Shown here one piece after another: positions 1 to 9,116 of a DNA stretch of 64,000 bases. The DNA lies in contig CAYTVB010000002.1 in assembly GCA_964441735.1 (NCBI GenBank), positions 1 to 64,000 of the forward strand, in the 5' to 3' direction. The notes beneath the pieces were generated by a model, which did no database searches, was not told the origin of the DNA, and saw only the letters and a program-made list of their open reading frames with translations. Numbering within the stretch: position 1 is the stretch's first letter; every line of letters begins with the position of its first letter. The DNA comes from JASMTM01 sp964441735 (GTDB lineage: Bacteria; Thermotogota; Thermotogae; Petrotogales; Kosmotogaceae). Both the position numbers and the translations under genes were made by a program.

Positions 1-290
1 CTTCTAGCCATTTCTGCCATTTTAGGATATAAACAAAGAGCAGCCCTAACATTTTTATACTTGTTTGCTACCATTGAAACTCCAATGCCCGTTCCACAAA
101 TAACTATTCCGCGATCGACTTCGCCATTTTGTACAGCCCTGGCAACCTTTTTACCAAAATCCGGATAATCAACGGACTGATCGCTGTCTGTGCCATAATC
201 TATAACAACCAGATCTTTTTTCTTCAGATAATTTTTTACATGTTCTTTTAATCTAAATCCTGCATGATCGGAACCAACTGCAATTTTCAT
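1..290 (-). CDS. rpiB: Ribose-5-phosphate isomerase B (partial, 3' end outside window)
   Basis: This enzyme interconverts ribose 5-phosphate and ribulose 5-phosphate in the cytoplasmic pentose phosphate pathway. The visible N-terminal 96 residues start MKIAVGSDHAGF, the hallmark RpiB/LacAB start. They continue with an IDYGTDS segment and a CGTGIGVS segment, which carries the catalytic Cys and the phosphate-binding loop of the family. The ATG at 290-288 is preceded by a GGAG-type ribosome binding site. It is the last visible gene of the metG-gyrA-lexA-rpiB series and lies 16 bases after lexA. The C-terminal third is outside the window, so intactness cannot be judged. Confidence 0.93.
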   Translation of the reverse strand, partial: MKIAVGSDHAGFRLKEHVKNYLKKKDLVVIDYGTDSDQSVDYPDFGKKVARAVQNGEVDRGIVICGTGIGVSMVANKYKNVRAALCLYPKMAEMAR

Positions 291-306
291 AATTCCCTCC
301 ATTTTA

Positions 307-933
307 CTATTTATACCATCTTAGTAAGCCAACCATTTTCCCTTGAACCTTTAATCTATCTGCCTCAACAAGTATAGGAAGCATATCAGGATTAGAAGGT
401 ATTAATCTGATTTTTGGTCCCTGATTCTCAAACTTCTTTAATGTAGCATTCTCATTATCAATTAATGCAGCTACGATATCTCCGTTGTTAGCCCATTCCT
501 GCTTCCTCAAAACAACAAGATCACCATTAATAATGTGGGAATCTACCATACTGTTTCCTTTAACTTTTAGTACAAAATAATCAAAACCTTTTCTTATCAT
601 ACTTGCGGGTACAGGTACATTTTCTTCATGATTTTCAATTGCCTGTATTGCTTCTCCCGCTGCAATAACACCTGCTAGAGGTACCATTATTACATCCTGC
701 GCAGGATCATATTCTGTTCCATCAGAGTTTTTTATTATCCTGATTCCACGAGACACTCCGGTTCTTTCAATATATCCTTTCTTCTCAAGTGCTTCAAGAT
801 GTTTTGCAACTCCCCGGGGTGACGAAATATTAAAATATTCTCCGATATCACGTATGCTGGGAGGATAAGCGTTTAATTTAATATAATTCTCCACATGGTT
901 AAGAATTTGCTTCTGTCTCTCTGTTAATTTCAT
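307..933 (-). CDS. lexA: LexA repressor (SOS regulator, S24 autoprotease)
   Basis: LexA represses DNA-damage-response genes and cleaves itself when RecA filaments form. Residues 1-65 form the winged helix-turn-helix (start MKLTERQKQIL; PPSIRDIGEYF helix region). The cleavage site is Ala92-Gly93 in the stretch IAAGEAI. The S24 protease dyad is Ser128 (KGNSMVD) and Lys166 (NATLKKF). All self-cleavage residues are present, so the protein should be functional. At 208 residues it has normal length. The ATG at 933 has an AGGTGA ribosome binding site. It follows gyrA by 30 bases, so it is probably co-transcribed with gyrase and rpiB. No LexA operator was identified with confidence here. Confidence 0.96.
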   Translation of the reverse strand: MKLTERQKQILNHVENYIKLNAYPPSIRDIGEYFNISSPRGVAKHLEALEKKGYIERTGVSRGIRIIKNSDGTEYDPAQDVIMVPLAGVIAAGEAIQAIENHEENVPVPASMIRKGFDYFVLKVKGNSMVDSHIINGDLVVLRKQEWANNGDIVAALIDNENATLKKFENQGPKIRLIPSNPDMLPILVEADRLKVQGKMVGLLRWYK

Positions 934-963
934 GGGTCACCTCCATGGGAATTTTATTAATAA

Positions 964-3393
964 TCAATCCTCTTCCACCCTGGCCACACTGGTGACCACA
1001 TCTTCTTTTGACAAATTAACTACTTTAACTCCTTTTGTTATCCTTCCAGTAATTCTGATGCTTTTAACAGGTATTCTTATCGATTGTGATGAATGTGTCA
1101 TTAAAATTACTTCATCATCGTCATCCACAACCAGGGCTCTTACAACTTCACCAATACTATCAGTACCGTATAAATTCTTTAAGCCATAACCTGATCTATT
1201 TTGAATTCTGTATTCTCTTAAATAGGTTCGTTTTCCGACACCATTTTCTGTTGCTGTAAGTAGTGTTCTTTCGTCATCAGGTGAAACAAAGCTTGCAGCT
1301 ACAACTTCGTCTCCTTCTCTCAATTTTATGCCAATCACACCCATGGCAGTTCTTCCCATGGATCTGATCTGAGACATTGGAAATCTAATTACCATTCCTT
1401 TTTTTGTAGAAATAATAACCGTATCATCTTCAGAAGAAGAAATCTCTGAATCAACAACCCGATCACCCTCCTGTAATTCGATAGCTTTAATTCCAGAGAT
1501 TCTAGAATTGACAAACTGTCCGAAAGGAGTTCTTTTAATCTTTCCAAATCGGGTGGTGATTACGAGAAATTTTTCCTCAATCTCTTCAGTTCTTGCGGAA
1601 AGAACTGCCTGGACTTCCTCATCTGCTTCCATTTTCACATGGTTATAAAGCAATTTTCCCTTTGAATCCCTCGAAGTATAACTAATCTCATAATTATTAA
1701 TCTGATAGGCTTTACCTTTGGAAGTAATAATTATTGTTTTGCTTAACCTTGTGGAACTTAAAATATTTGTGACAAAGTCGTCTTGAGACGTTTTTATACC
1801 CCTGACGCCTTTACCACCCCTGTTTTGCATTTTGTAGCCATTAAGAGGTGTAGCTTTTATATAACCTTTATTGGTAACAGCCACAAGGATTTCATCATCA
1901 GGAATCACATCTGCAACATTAAAGTCAGTATAATCTTCATCACTTATTCTGGTAAGCCTTTCATCACCGTACTTTTTCTCAATTTCCTTTAGTTCTTCCT
2001 TGATAACCCTGTAAATCTCTTTTGGATCTGAAAGTATCTTTCTATATTCGTTAATTTTACTTACCAATTCTTTGTATTCAGCAATTAATTTTTCGACTTC
2101 AAGAGATGTCAGTCTACCTAGCCTCATGTCAAGTATAGCCTTTGCCTGCTCTTCAGATACTTCAAGCGTTTCAATTAAATTTTTAGCGGCTTCTTTTGTA
2201 TCTTTTGCATTCCTTATTATATCCACAACTGTATCAATTGAGCGATTGGCGCGTGTTAATCCTTCAACGATATGTGCTCTCTTAGAGGCTTCTTCAAGAT
2301 AGGTTTCTGTCCTCTTCGTTACTATTTCATATCTATGATTTATAAAAGACTTCAAAACCTCTTTCAATGTCATCATTCGTGGACGTTTTTGTTCATCTAT
2401 TACAAGCATCTGAACGCCAAAAACATTCTGAAGATAGGTATGTTTGTAAAGCAGATTTAGCACTACGTTTGGATTCGCATCTCTCTTTAATTCTAAAACC
2501 ACTCTCAGTCCTTTTTTGTCTGATTCATCTCTAATATTTCTTATCTGCATGTCCCTAACGTTCTGAGCTGCATGAGCAAACTGCTGTATCAAATCAGTCT
2601 TAGAAACAGCATATGGTATCTCTGTGATGACGATTTTTGCTTGGCCTTTCTCTTCTTTAATCTCCGCTTCTCCACGAACTGTAATTCTTCCCTTTCCGGT
2701 TGTATAAGCATCTCTTATTCCATCTCTGCCAACAATAGTTCCACCTGTGGGGAAGTCAGGACCCTTTACATATTTCATCAATTCTTTGTTATCTGCTTCT
2801 GGATTATCAATTAAAGTGATGGTAGCTTTCAACAATTCTTTTAGATTGTGGGGTGGAATACTCGTCATCATTCCAACAGCAATACCGGAGGCACCATTCA
2901 TCAATAAATTTGGTATTTTAGATGGTAGAACTTCAGGTTCATCCAGTGACCCATCAAAATTAGGTGTAAAACCAACCGTGTTTTTATCAATATCCTCAAG
3001 CATCTCTTCGGCAAGACTATGCATCCTGGCCTCTGTATAACGCATTGCAGCTGGAGGATCCCTATCAATGGAGCCAAAATTACCCTGTCCCTGAACCAGT
3101 GGATATCTCATGGTAAAGGGTTGAGCCATTCTTACAAGCGTGTCATAAATCGCAAGATCTCCATGTGGATGATACTTACCCATTACCTCTCCAACAATTC
3201 TTGCGCTTTTCTTGTATGCTGTATTGTGCCTCAAGCCCAGTTGAAGCATCCCGTAAAGGATCCTTCTTTGCACAGGTTTCAAACCATCTCTAACATCTGG
3301 TATTGCTCTACCAACAATAACACTCATTGAATAAAGCATATAAGAATCTATCATTTCATCATTAATTGATCTTGATATTATTTCTTCAGGCAA
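964..3393 (-). CDS. gyrA: DNA gyrase subunit A
   Basis: This is the breakage-reunion subunit of the type IIA topoisomerase that introduces negative supercoils. Catalytic Tyr119 lies in AAMRYTEARM. The winged-helix region carries the HPHGD motif. The C-terminal domain holds a GyrA-box-like motif, QNRGGKG, at residues 523-529, which argues for gyrase rather than topoisomerase IV ParC. The length of 809 residues is typical. The start is TTG at 3393, placed seven bases after GAGGAGG, and no nearby ATG competes. The position equivalent to E. coli Ser83 is Leu80 (GDLAIYD), a residue that confers quinolone resistance in other bacteria. It lies 33 bases after metG on the same strand. Confidence 0.95.
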   Translation of the reverse strand: MPEEIISRSINDEMIDSYMLYSMSVIVGRAIPDVRDGLKPVQRRILYGMLQLGLRHNTAYKKSARIVGEVMGKYHPHGDLAIYDTLVRMAQPFTMRYPLVQGQGNFGSIDRDPPAAMRYTEARMHSLAEEMLEDIDKNTVGFTPNFDGSLDEPEVLPSKIPNLLMNGASGIAVGMMTSIPPHNLKELLKATITLIDNPEADNKELMKYVKGPDFPTGGTIVGRDGIRDAYTTGKGRITVRGEAEIKEEKGQAKIVITEIPYAVSKTDLIQQFAHAAQNVRDMQIRNIRDESDKKGLRVVLELKRDANPNVVLNLLYKHTYLQNVFGVQMLVIDEQKRPRMMTLKEVLKSFINHRYEIVTKRTETYLEEASKRAHIVEGLTRANRSIDTVVDIIRNAKDTKEAAKNLIETLEVSEEQAKAILDMRLGRLTSLEVEKLIAEYKELVSKINEYRKILSDPKEIYRVIKEELKEIEKKYGDERLTRISDEDYTDFNVADVIPDDEILVAVTNKGYIKATPLNGYKMQNRGGKGVRGIKTSQDDFVTNILSSTRLSKTIIITSKGKAYQINNYEISYTSRDSKGKLLYNHVKMEADEEVQAVLSARTEEIEEKFLVITTRFGKIKRTPFGQFVNSRISGIKAIELQEGDRVVDSEISSSEDDTVIISTKKGMVIRFPMSQIRSMGRTAMGVIGIKLREGDEVVAASFVSPDDERTLLTATENGVGKRTYLREYRIQNRSGYGLKNLYGTDSIGEVVRALVVDDDDEVILMTHSSQSIRIPVKSIRITGRITKGVKVVNLSKEDVVTSVARVEED

Positions 3394-3426
3394 AACTTAA
3401 CCTCCTCACTCCAGAAAAGCTATCTG

Positions 3427-5364
3427 CTAAGAAATTTTTGAACCCGGTGATGCATCTTTATCAAGAGTTAAGAGTGAAAGCTTTGAATCATCACTTGCTG
3501 CAAGAATCATTCCTCTTGACTCTTCGCCCATTAATTTAACAGGTTTCAGATTGGAGACCACGATAACCTTTTTTCCTTTTAATTCATTCTCATCATAGTG
3601 TTTTGCTATACCGGCCACTACCTGTCTTTTCCCTTTTTCACCAAGGTCTACAACAATCTTTAAAAGTTTATTTGATTTTTCTATCTTTTCTGCTTCAAGA
3701 ATTTCTCCTACAACGAGTTCTACCTTAGAAAAATCTTCAATATTTATTTCGCTGTTTGATTTGCTTCCATTTTCTTCTTTCCTTTCTGAACTCATTTCTA
3801 TCTCCTCCTCAGTTATTGTTGGTCCTACCCATTTGTGTTTTAAAATATCTATCCTTGGGAACAACGGTTCTCCGCTTCTTACTTTTATACCTGTTTCAAG
3901 CTCATCAACTGTTAAATAATCAAAATTCTCTACAAAATCTAGACCCAGTCTTTCAAAGATATTTTTAGCTGTGTCTGGCATTACTGGCGCAATCATAATA
4001 GCTACTAGTCTTAACGTATCTGAAAGTCTATACAAAACGGTGCTTAATCGGTTTTTCTTTGCTGTGTCTTTCCCAAGTTTCCATGGTTCTGTAAGATCAA
4101 TGTATTTATTACCAAACCTTATCAGTTCCCATATTCTCTCCAGAGATCCCGTAAAAACAAGATTGTCCATATGTTCCTTATAGTTTCTGATTGTTTTTTC
4201 AGTTAGGTCAATAAGCTTTTTATCAGGTTCGAACAGCTGATTATCCGGTTCAGGAATTACTCCATCGTTAAACTTAAAGATCATTGCCACAGTTCTGTGC
4301 AAGAGATTTCCCAGATCATTCGCAAGATCGGCATTTATTCTGTCAACAAGCTTTTTCTCTGAAAAATCGCCATCTCTACCAAACTGGATATCTTTTAGAA
4401 GATAATATCTAATCGCATCATTACCATAGGCTTTTACAAAAGTGCGGGGATCAACTGCATTTCCAAGAGATTTAGAAATTTTTTGACCATTTACTGTTAA
4501 CCATCCATGTGCATAAACCTGCTTTGGCAAAGGCAGTCCCACTGACATAAGCATTGCAGGCCAAATAAGAGAATGAAATCTATTAATTTCTTTGCCAATT
4601 AAATGTAGGTCAGCTGGCCAATAACGATCAAATTTTTCAGTATTCTTAGGATAATTTAGTGCGCTAATATAGTTAATCAATGCGTCTACCCACACGTATA
4701 TAACGTGCTCGGAATCATCAGGCATTTCTACGCCCCAGTTGAATGAAGTTCTTGTAATGCTCAAATCTCTTAACCCCTCTTCAAGTATTCTCAACATTTC
4801 ATTTTTTCGAAAATCTGGTTGAACAAATTCAGGGTGTTTTTTAAAGTGCTTCAAGAGTCTTTCATTATATTTTGAAAGTCTAAAAAAATAGTTCTCTTCA
4901 CTTATCCATTTAACTTCTCTTCCGCATTCTGGACATCTTTTGTTATCATCAAGATCTTCTTCCGACCAGAAGGTTTCACATGGGACACAATACCAACCTT
5001 CATATTTACCTTTATATAAATCTCCATTTTCCTTCATTTTCGAAATAAAGTACTTTACGGTTTCCATGTGTCTTTCATCTGTTGTTCTTATAAATCCATC
5101 ATTTGTTAGCTTAAGATCTTTCCATAGTTCTTCAAACTTTTTTGCCAATCTGTTTGTGAAAACGATAGGATCTTCATTGTTCTCCCTGGCTGCATGAAGA
5201 ACTTTCTGTCCGTGTTCGTCAGTTCCCGTCAGAAAAAAAACATCGTAACCCGCCATTCTTTTATATCTGGCTATAACATCTGCCACAATTGTTGTGTAAG
5301 CAGAACCAATGTGGGGTTCTGAATTTATATAGTATATTGGGGTGGTAACGTAATAGGTATCCAT
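3427..5364 (-). CDS. metG: Methionyl-tRNA synthetase with C-terminal tRNA-binding domain
   Basis: This enzyme charges tRNA-Met. The N-terminal class I catalytic core begins TYYVTTPIYYIN and carries the HIGS signature. A zinc knuckle is formed by CVPC and CPEC, and KISKS is the KMSKS loop. An anticodon-binding helical domain follows. After a charged linker, the last ~110 residues are a Trbp111-like EMAP domain (VVGEILEAEKI), which improves tRNA binding. The frame is open ten codons further upstream. I chose the ATG at 5364 because GGAGG lies just before it and the protein then starts at the conserved MDTYYVTTP. This gives 645 residues, a normal length for the two-domain form. Confidence 0.95.
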   Translation of the reverse strand: MDTYYVTTPIYYINSEPHIGSAYTTIVADVIARYKRMAGYDVFFLTGTDEHGQKVLHAARENNEDPIVFTNRLAKKFEELWKDLKLTNDGFIRTTDERHMETVKYFISKMKENGDLYKGKYEGWYCVPCETFWSEEDLDDNKRCPECGREVKWISEENYFFRLSKYNERLLKHFKKHPEFVQPDFRKNEMLRILEEGLRDLSITRTSFNWGVEMPDDSEHVIYVWVDALINYISALNYPKNTEKFDRYWPADLHLIGKEINRFHSLIWPAMLMSVGLPLPKQVYAHGWLTVNGQKISKSLGNAVDPRTFVKAYGNDAIRYYLLKDIQFGRDGDFSEKKLVDRINADLANDLGNLLHRTVAMIFKFNDGVIPEPDNQLFEPDKKLIDLTEKTIRNYKEHMDNLVFTGSLERIWELIRFGNKYIDLTEPWKLGKDTAKKNRLSTVLYRLSDTLRLVAIMIAPVMPDTAKNIFERLGLDFVENFDYLTVDELETGIKVRSGEPLFPRIDILKHKWVGPTITEEEIEMSSERKEENGSKSNSEINIEDFSKVELVVGEILEAEKIEKSNKLLKIVVDLGEKGKRQVVAGIAKHYDENELKGKKVIVVSNLKPVKLMGEESRGMILAASDDSKLSLLTLDKDASPGSKIS

Positions 5365-5551
5365 GCTATAACCTCCATAGTAAAAACTGAACAAATTCTT
5401 TTTGCCTTTTTACCTCAAATATAAAAAAACTATTTAAAACAGATATATTAACCGAGCGAATCATATCTTTCAATGATTCGCTAATTATCCAGCTAATATT
5501 ATACCATTTTTTGACAATTGGTTATACAGAAGTATTCCGAAGTAATTGACC
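5365..5551. other. Intergenic region upstream of metG with a 9-bp inverted repeat
   Basis: This gap between the ligase gene and metG holds a perfect inverted repeat, GCGAATCAT at 5456-5464 and ATGATTCGC at 5473-5481, with an 8-base loop. No long T-run follows on either strand, so it is a weak terminator candidate for the polysaccharide operon or an operator for metG. The remainder is AT-rich and should contain the metG promoter. I could not choose a convincing -35/-10 pair. No T-box or SAM riboswitch was seen. Confidence 0.5.
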
Positions 5552-8353
5552 TTATTCTTTCAATTCTGTTTCAATTTTTTCATATTTAGATATAAAGGAT
5601 TTCATTTCGTCCTCTATGTCTCTACCTTTATACACTGAAAGCTTTTCATTCATCAATAAATAAGCAGGACGGTAAATGTCAACTACCTGTTCAAGGAATT
5701 CCTTTTTCCGGGTTGTATCTTCAGAGAAGCTGGAATTTGCAAAATCGTAACAATATGTCAGGGTATCTATCGGTACACCTATGTTGTTCCCTTCTGACAT
5801 TCCATTAACTGCCCAAACATGCCTTTCTGCTACATCAAGAATTAGTTCTGCTTTTTCTTGCGTCTGTTTCACTACCTGCGCTATCGATTGCATATATTCC
5901 TTATAGATATCTTCCCAGTCATTATACCTATTCCAGGTTCCTGGCAATAATGTAATTCCAAGATCATACCAGTACAAAGCCTGTTCTTTGCAGTAGTCTC
6001 TATAGTTGTTTGTTATCTCCATGAATTGTTCAACACCATCGAACTGCTTTTCTATAACACTCTTTCTCTGATTTAAGTAGCTAATATACTGATCGAGTTT
6101 TGGTGTTATCGAACTGAAAATTCTTCCTATAAGTCTTGGTGTTTGCCTTTCACTAAAATAAATTATGGATGTTTCATAATAATCGACTGCATTCTGTAAC
6201 ATCTGAATCTGCGATATGTAATGTAAATAAAGAAGACTAATCACCTGGTCATTCATTGAGTCTTTATTCTCATTAATAAATTCTTTATATGGAGATGTTC
6301 TTATCGAATTTTCAGGTAATGGAACAATGTCAAGATTCCCATCGAATTCTTTTTGAATGAATGAAGTGAAACTACCCTGTTTATCTTCAGCAGTCAGCAA
6401 AGATATGGTCTCATCAGAAGTTAGATTTCTGTCTAAAATCTGCGGCTTGGTTCCCAGGCCACCAAGATACCATAGTGGTTTTCCAAAAACGGGATACACT
6501 GCTGTGGAAGTTTTGAAAAGATTAACAGCTTCGTTGAAATATTCATCCGATTTTTCCAGTAAATAATTGTGTTGGTTTATGTTTTTTTCCAGGTTTTCTG
6601 AGATTTCTTGTATTTCCTTCTGACGATCTTCTTCCGCAGCAGCAAGAAAATCACGTTCTGAAAGATTGGAATATTTTTGTTTTAATGTTGAGCCTTTAGC
6701 TGCCATGTAGTTATTTAGGTTCTTTAAATACTCGAACTGACCTTCAAATTTTTTCAAATTGGATTTAATTTGTTCTATTTGATCAATATCTAACTTCATG
6801 CTTTCCTGATAGTATGCGTAATAATACTGCTGGGCCTGCTGGGCTTTTCTAAAATAACCTTCTCCAAGATATGCTGTGAATTTAAGGAAAATAGATGGGA
6901 TGAAAAGAATTAGAAATACAATCAATAAGAGAGAGCGTTTAATATTTATAGGTTTCAGTTCTTTATTAAAATAAGATCCGGATGCAATGCCAACGATAAA
7001 TACTCCAGCCATTAGATTGGGTTGCATATGAAGGGGAAATTCAAACATTGTATGTACTGCAAGCGAGAATATCGCAGCTCCCAGTGCGCCATACATCAAC
7101 AGATCTGTACGGTTATTTAATTTGAACAGTACTCTGAAGTATCTCACTACAAGAAATACCATAAAAAGTACGATAAATATAAAACCAATTAAACCTGTTT
7201 CTCCTAAAACCTGTAAAAAATCATTATGGGTCCTCTTAAAATTGTTCCAGACAGTCATATAACTTGGATTTGATTGTATTACATCAGGTGAATACAATAA
7301 ATGATAGAGCTGGAATGTTCCTATTCCTGTTCCAAAGACAAGGTGCGTCCTGTTAGAATCGTCGACCCACTGATACACAGAATTTTTCCATGCAGAAAAT
7401 CTTTCACTCCATGATCTGGTTGAGGTTATCGCTGAACCTATTCTTTTCGTAACGCTTATCTTCCCACCTCCAGAAACCGGTGTGGGTGTTAAATACAAAT
7501 AGGATGTAACTACAACCAGAATCAACAACAAAACTACAAATACTCTGCTTATTTTTGCAAAACTATCTTTCTTGAAGGACTCCAATTTCCTTGAAAGAAT
7601 AAGATATACAACTATGAATATTAGATTGCCAACAAGGATTCCAACCATGACTGTTCTTGTTTCCGCGACAAAAATCGCTGCAATCATAGGAACCAAAAAT
7701 GCAAGTAAAATCGTTTTAAAAATGGTAATTGAAAGCTTGCTTTTAAACAGTTCCTTAAGTGGCTTTGGATTAATCAGAAAATATAGCACCATGGGTAGGG
7801 TAAGTCCCATATAATCTGAAACGAAATTTGGATTACCGATTGTTGATCTCATCGCTGCTCGGGTCAGGCTGTCGCCAGTCTTACCCATAAACAGATCGTA
7901 ACCAATGTAATAATTTAACAGACCATTAAAGGATATTACCGCTGCAGTTATTATGAAAAAAAGCATTGCAAGTTCAATCTTCGATCTGGTTTTAAATGTG
8001 TTGGATATGTAAATACCTGTAATTACAACAATCAAAGCATATATGGCAATATCGAGTGTATATCGAAAATAGTGAGGATTATCCTGTAACAAAGGAAATA
8101 TTGATAGAATAGCAGCTACACCAAATCCCAGAGCAGCAATATGCACGCTGTTATAGTAAATTCTCAGTGAATCCTCTCGCCTTCTTAATAAACCAATAAT
8201 TAAAATTATGGCGAATCCAAGCGAGTAAATAAAATGTTTTCCTGTTGAAGGTTCGTGAGTAAATCCCTTAACGATAAACAGTGGGATAACCAGTATCAAT
8301 GCAAGGTAAATAATAGTCTCGATATCAAGATTAAATTTCTTCTCTTTAACCAT
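5552..8353 (-). CDS. O-antigen ligase / polysaccharide polymerase family membrane protein with long C-terminal extension
   Basis: The protein probably ligates or polymerises surface glycans at the membrane. The first ~490 residues contain about a dozen hydrophobic segments. A large extracytoplasmic loop carries RTHNDFLQVLGETGLIG, the Wzy_C/O-antigen ligase signature. Around residue 490 the last membrane helix gives way to a ~440-residue soluble tail rich in helices, Tyr and Gln, with repeat-like helical hairpins reminiscent of TPR domains. The total of 933 residues is about twice a typical WaaL. The gene is last in the polysaccharide operon, 13 bases after the ZIP transporter. Whether it acts as ligase or polymerase, and on what glycan, cannot be read from sequence. 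Confidence 0.8.
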   Translation of the reverse strand: MVKEKKFNLDIETIIYLALILVIPLFIVKGFTHEPSTGKHFIYSLGFAIILIIGLLRRREDSLRIYYNSVHIAALGFGVAAILSIFPLLQDNPHYFRYTLDIAIYALIVVITGIYISNTFKTRSKIELAMLFFIITAAVISFNGLLNYYIGYDLFMGKTGDSLTRAAMRSTIGNPNFVSDYMGLTLPMVLYFLINPKPLKELFKSKLSITIFKTILLAFLVPMIAAIFVAETRTVMVGILVGNLIFIVVYLILSRKLESFKKDSFAKISRVFVVLLLILVVVTSYLYLTPTPVSGGGKISVTKRIGSAITSTRSWSERFSAWKNSVYQWVDDSNRTHLVFGTGIGTFQLYHLLYSPDVIQSNPSYMTVWNNFKRTHNDFLQVLGETGLIGFIFIVLFMVFLVVRYFRVLFKLNNRTDLLMYGALGAAIFSLAVHTMFEFPLHMQPNLMAGVFIVGIASGSYFNKELKPINIKRSLLLIVFLILFIPSIFLKFTAYLGEGYFRKAQQAQQYYYAYYQESMKLDIDQIEQIKSNLKKFEGQFEYLKNLNNYMAAKGSTLKQKYSNLSERDFLAAAEEDRQKEIQEISENLEKNINQHNYLLEKSDEYFNEAVNLFKTSTAVYPVFGKPLWYLGGLGTKPQILDRNLTSDETISLLTAEDKQGSFTSFIQKEFDGNLDIVPLPENSIRTSPYKEFINENKDSMNDQVISLLYLHYISQIQMLQNAVDYYETSIIYFSERQTPRLIGRIFSSITPKLDQYISYLNQRKSVIEKQFDGVEQFMEITNNYRDYCKEQALYWYDLGITLLPGTWNRYNDWEDIYKEYMQSIAQVVKQTQEKAELILDVAERHVWAVNGMSEGNNIGVPIDTLTYCYDFANSSFSEDTTRKKEFLEQVVDIYRPAYLLMNEKLSVYKGRDIEDEMKSFISKYEKIETELKE

Positions 8354-8366
8354 AATTTATCTCTCC

Positions 8367-9116
8367 TTAACCCAATAAAACATCGAATAGAGTCATCAAA
8401 ACAAATCCTGCAATAATAGAATAGGTTGACAGTCTTTCAAAACCTCCGCTGTGGGTTTCTGGAATGACCTCATCGCTTATTACATACAACATTGCGCCTC
8501 CAGCAAAAGCCATTGCGTAAGGAAGTAATGGTCTGGAAATTGTAATAAGCACTGCCCCTATGATACCACCAACAAGCTCTACCATTCCAGTACCAAAAGA
8601 TACCAAAAATGATTTTCCAGGTTTATATCCCGCACCTATTAGGCTTGCTGTTACTGCAGCTCCCTCTGGAATATTCTGCAATCCAATCGCTACAGCTATG
8701 GCGATTGCCTGGGGTGTAAATGCACCCACACCGACAGCCATCCCTTCAGGAAAATTATGTAAGGTAATGGCTATTACAAAGAGCCATATTTTGCTTATTT
8801 TGCCTCTTTCTAAAGGACCTTCATAACCTTTAATCAGATGTTCATGAGGTGAAAATTTATCCATAAGGTCTATAAAAATACCACCAAGTATAAACCCTAT
8901 AACAAATTTAAGCGGACCACCAATTTCTATAGATGGTATCACAAGACTAAAGGCTGTAGCCGCAAGCATTACACCCGCAGCAAATCCAAGAAAGATATCA
9001 AGTGTCTTTCTACTAACACCTTTCTTGAAGAATAAAAAAGGCAATGCACCAATTGATGTCGCAGCCCCGGCAATAGCACTATATATTATTCCCGTTAAAG
9101 CTTCATCAGCAAACAC
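8367..9116 (-). CDS. ZIP family divalent metal transporter (GufA-like)
   Basis: This is an integral membrane transporter, probably for Zn2+ or another divalent cation. It has about eight hydrophobic segments in 249 residues. The metal-site motifs are HNFPEGMAVG in the fourth helix and QNIPEGAAV in the fifth. The Gln variant at the second site is typical of the GufA branch. A short His-containing stretch (SPHEHL) lies in the loop before them. The start is GTG at 9116; its G is also the last base of the upstream kinase stop codon TAG, so the two genes are translationally coupled. Its place inside a polysaccharide operon is unexpected. Confidence 0.88.
   Translation of the reverse strand: MFADEALTGIIYSAIAGAATSIGALPFLFFKKGVSRKTLDIFLGFAAGVMLAATAFSLVIPSIEIGGPLKFVIGFILGGIFIDLMDKFSPHEHLIKGYEGPLERGKISKIWLFVIAITLHNFPEGMAVGVGAFTPQAIAIAVAIGLQNIPEGAAVTASLIGAGYKPGKSFLVSFGTGMVELVGGIIGAVLITISRPLLPYAMAFAGGAMLYVISDEVIPETHSGGFERLSTYSIIAGFVLMTLFDVLLG

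Noticed and set aside
1783..3330. Open frames antisense to gyrA, and similar antisense frames over recG, mfd and pheT
   Set aside because: They lie wholly opposite strongly conserved genes, have no ribosome binding sites or recognisable domains, and reflect codon bias of the real genes.
964..3393. ParC (topoisomerase IV subunit A) instead of GyrA
   Set aside because: The C-terminal QNRGGKG motif resembles the GyrA box, which ParC proteins lack in this form.
5510..5520. TTGACA on the plus strand as a promoter
   Set aside because: No plus-strand gene follows for many kilobases and no -10 box is spaced correctly.
5395..5551. Possible T-box or SAM riboswitch before metG
   Set aside because: No T-box sequence, specifier stem or SAM-aptamer core is present; only a simple inverted repeat is seen.
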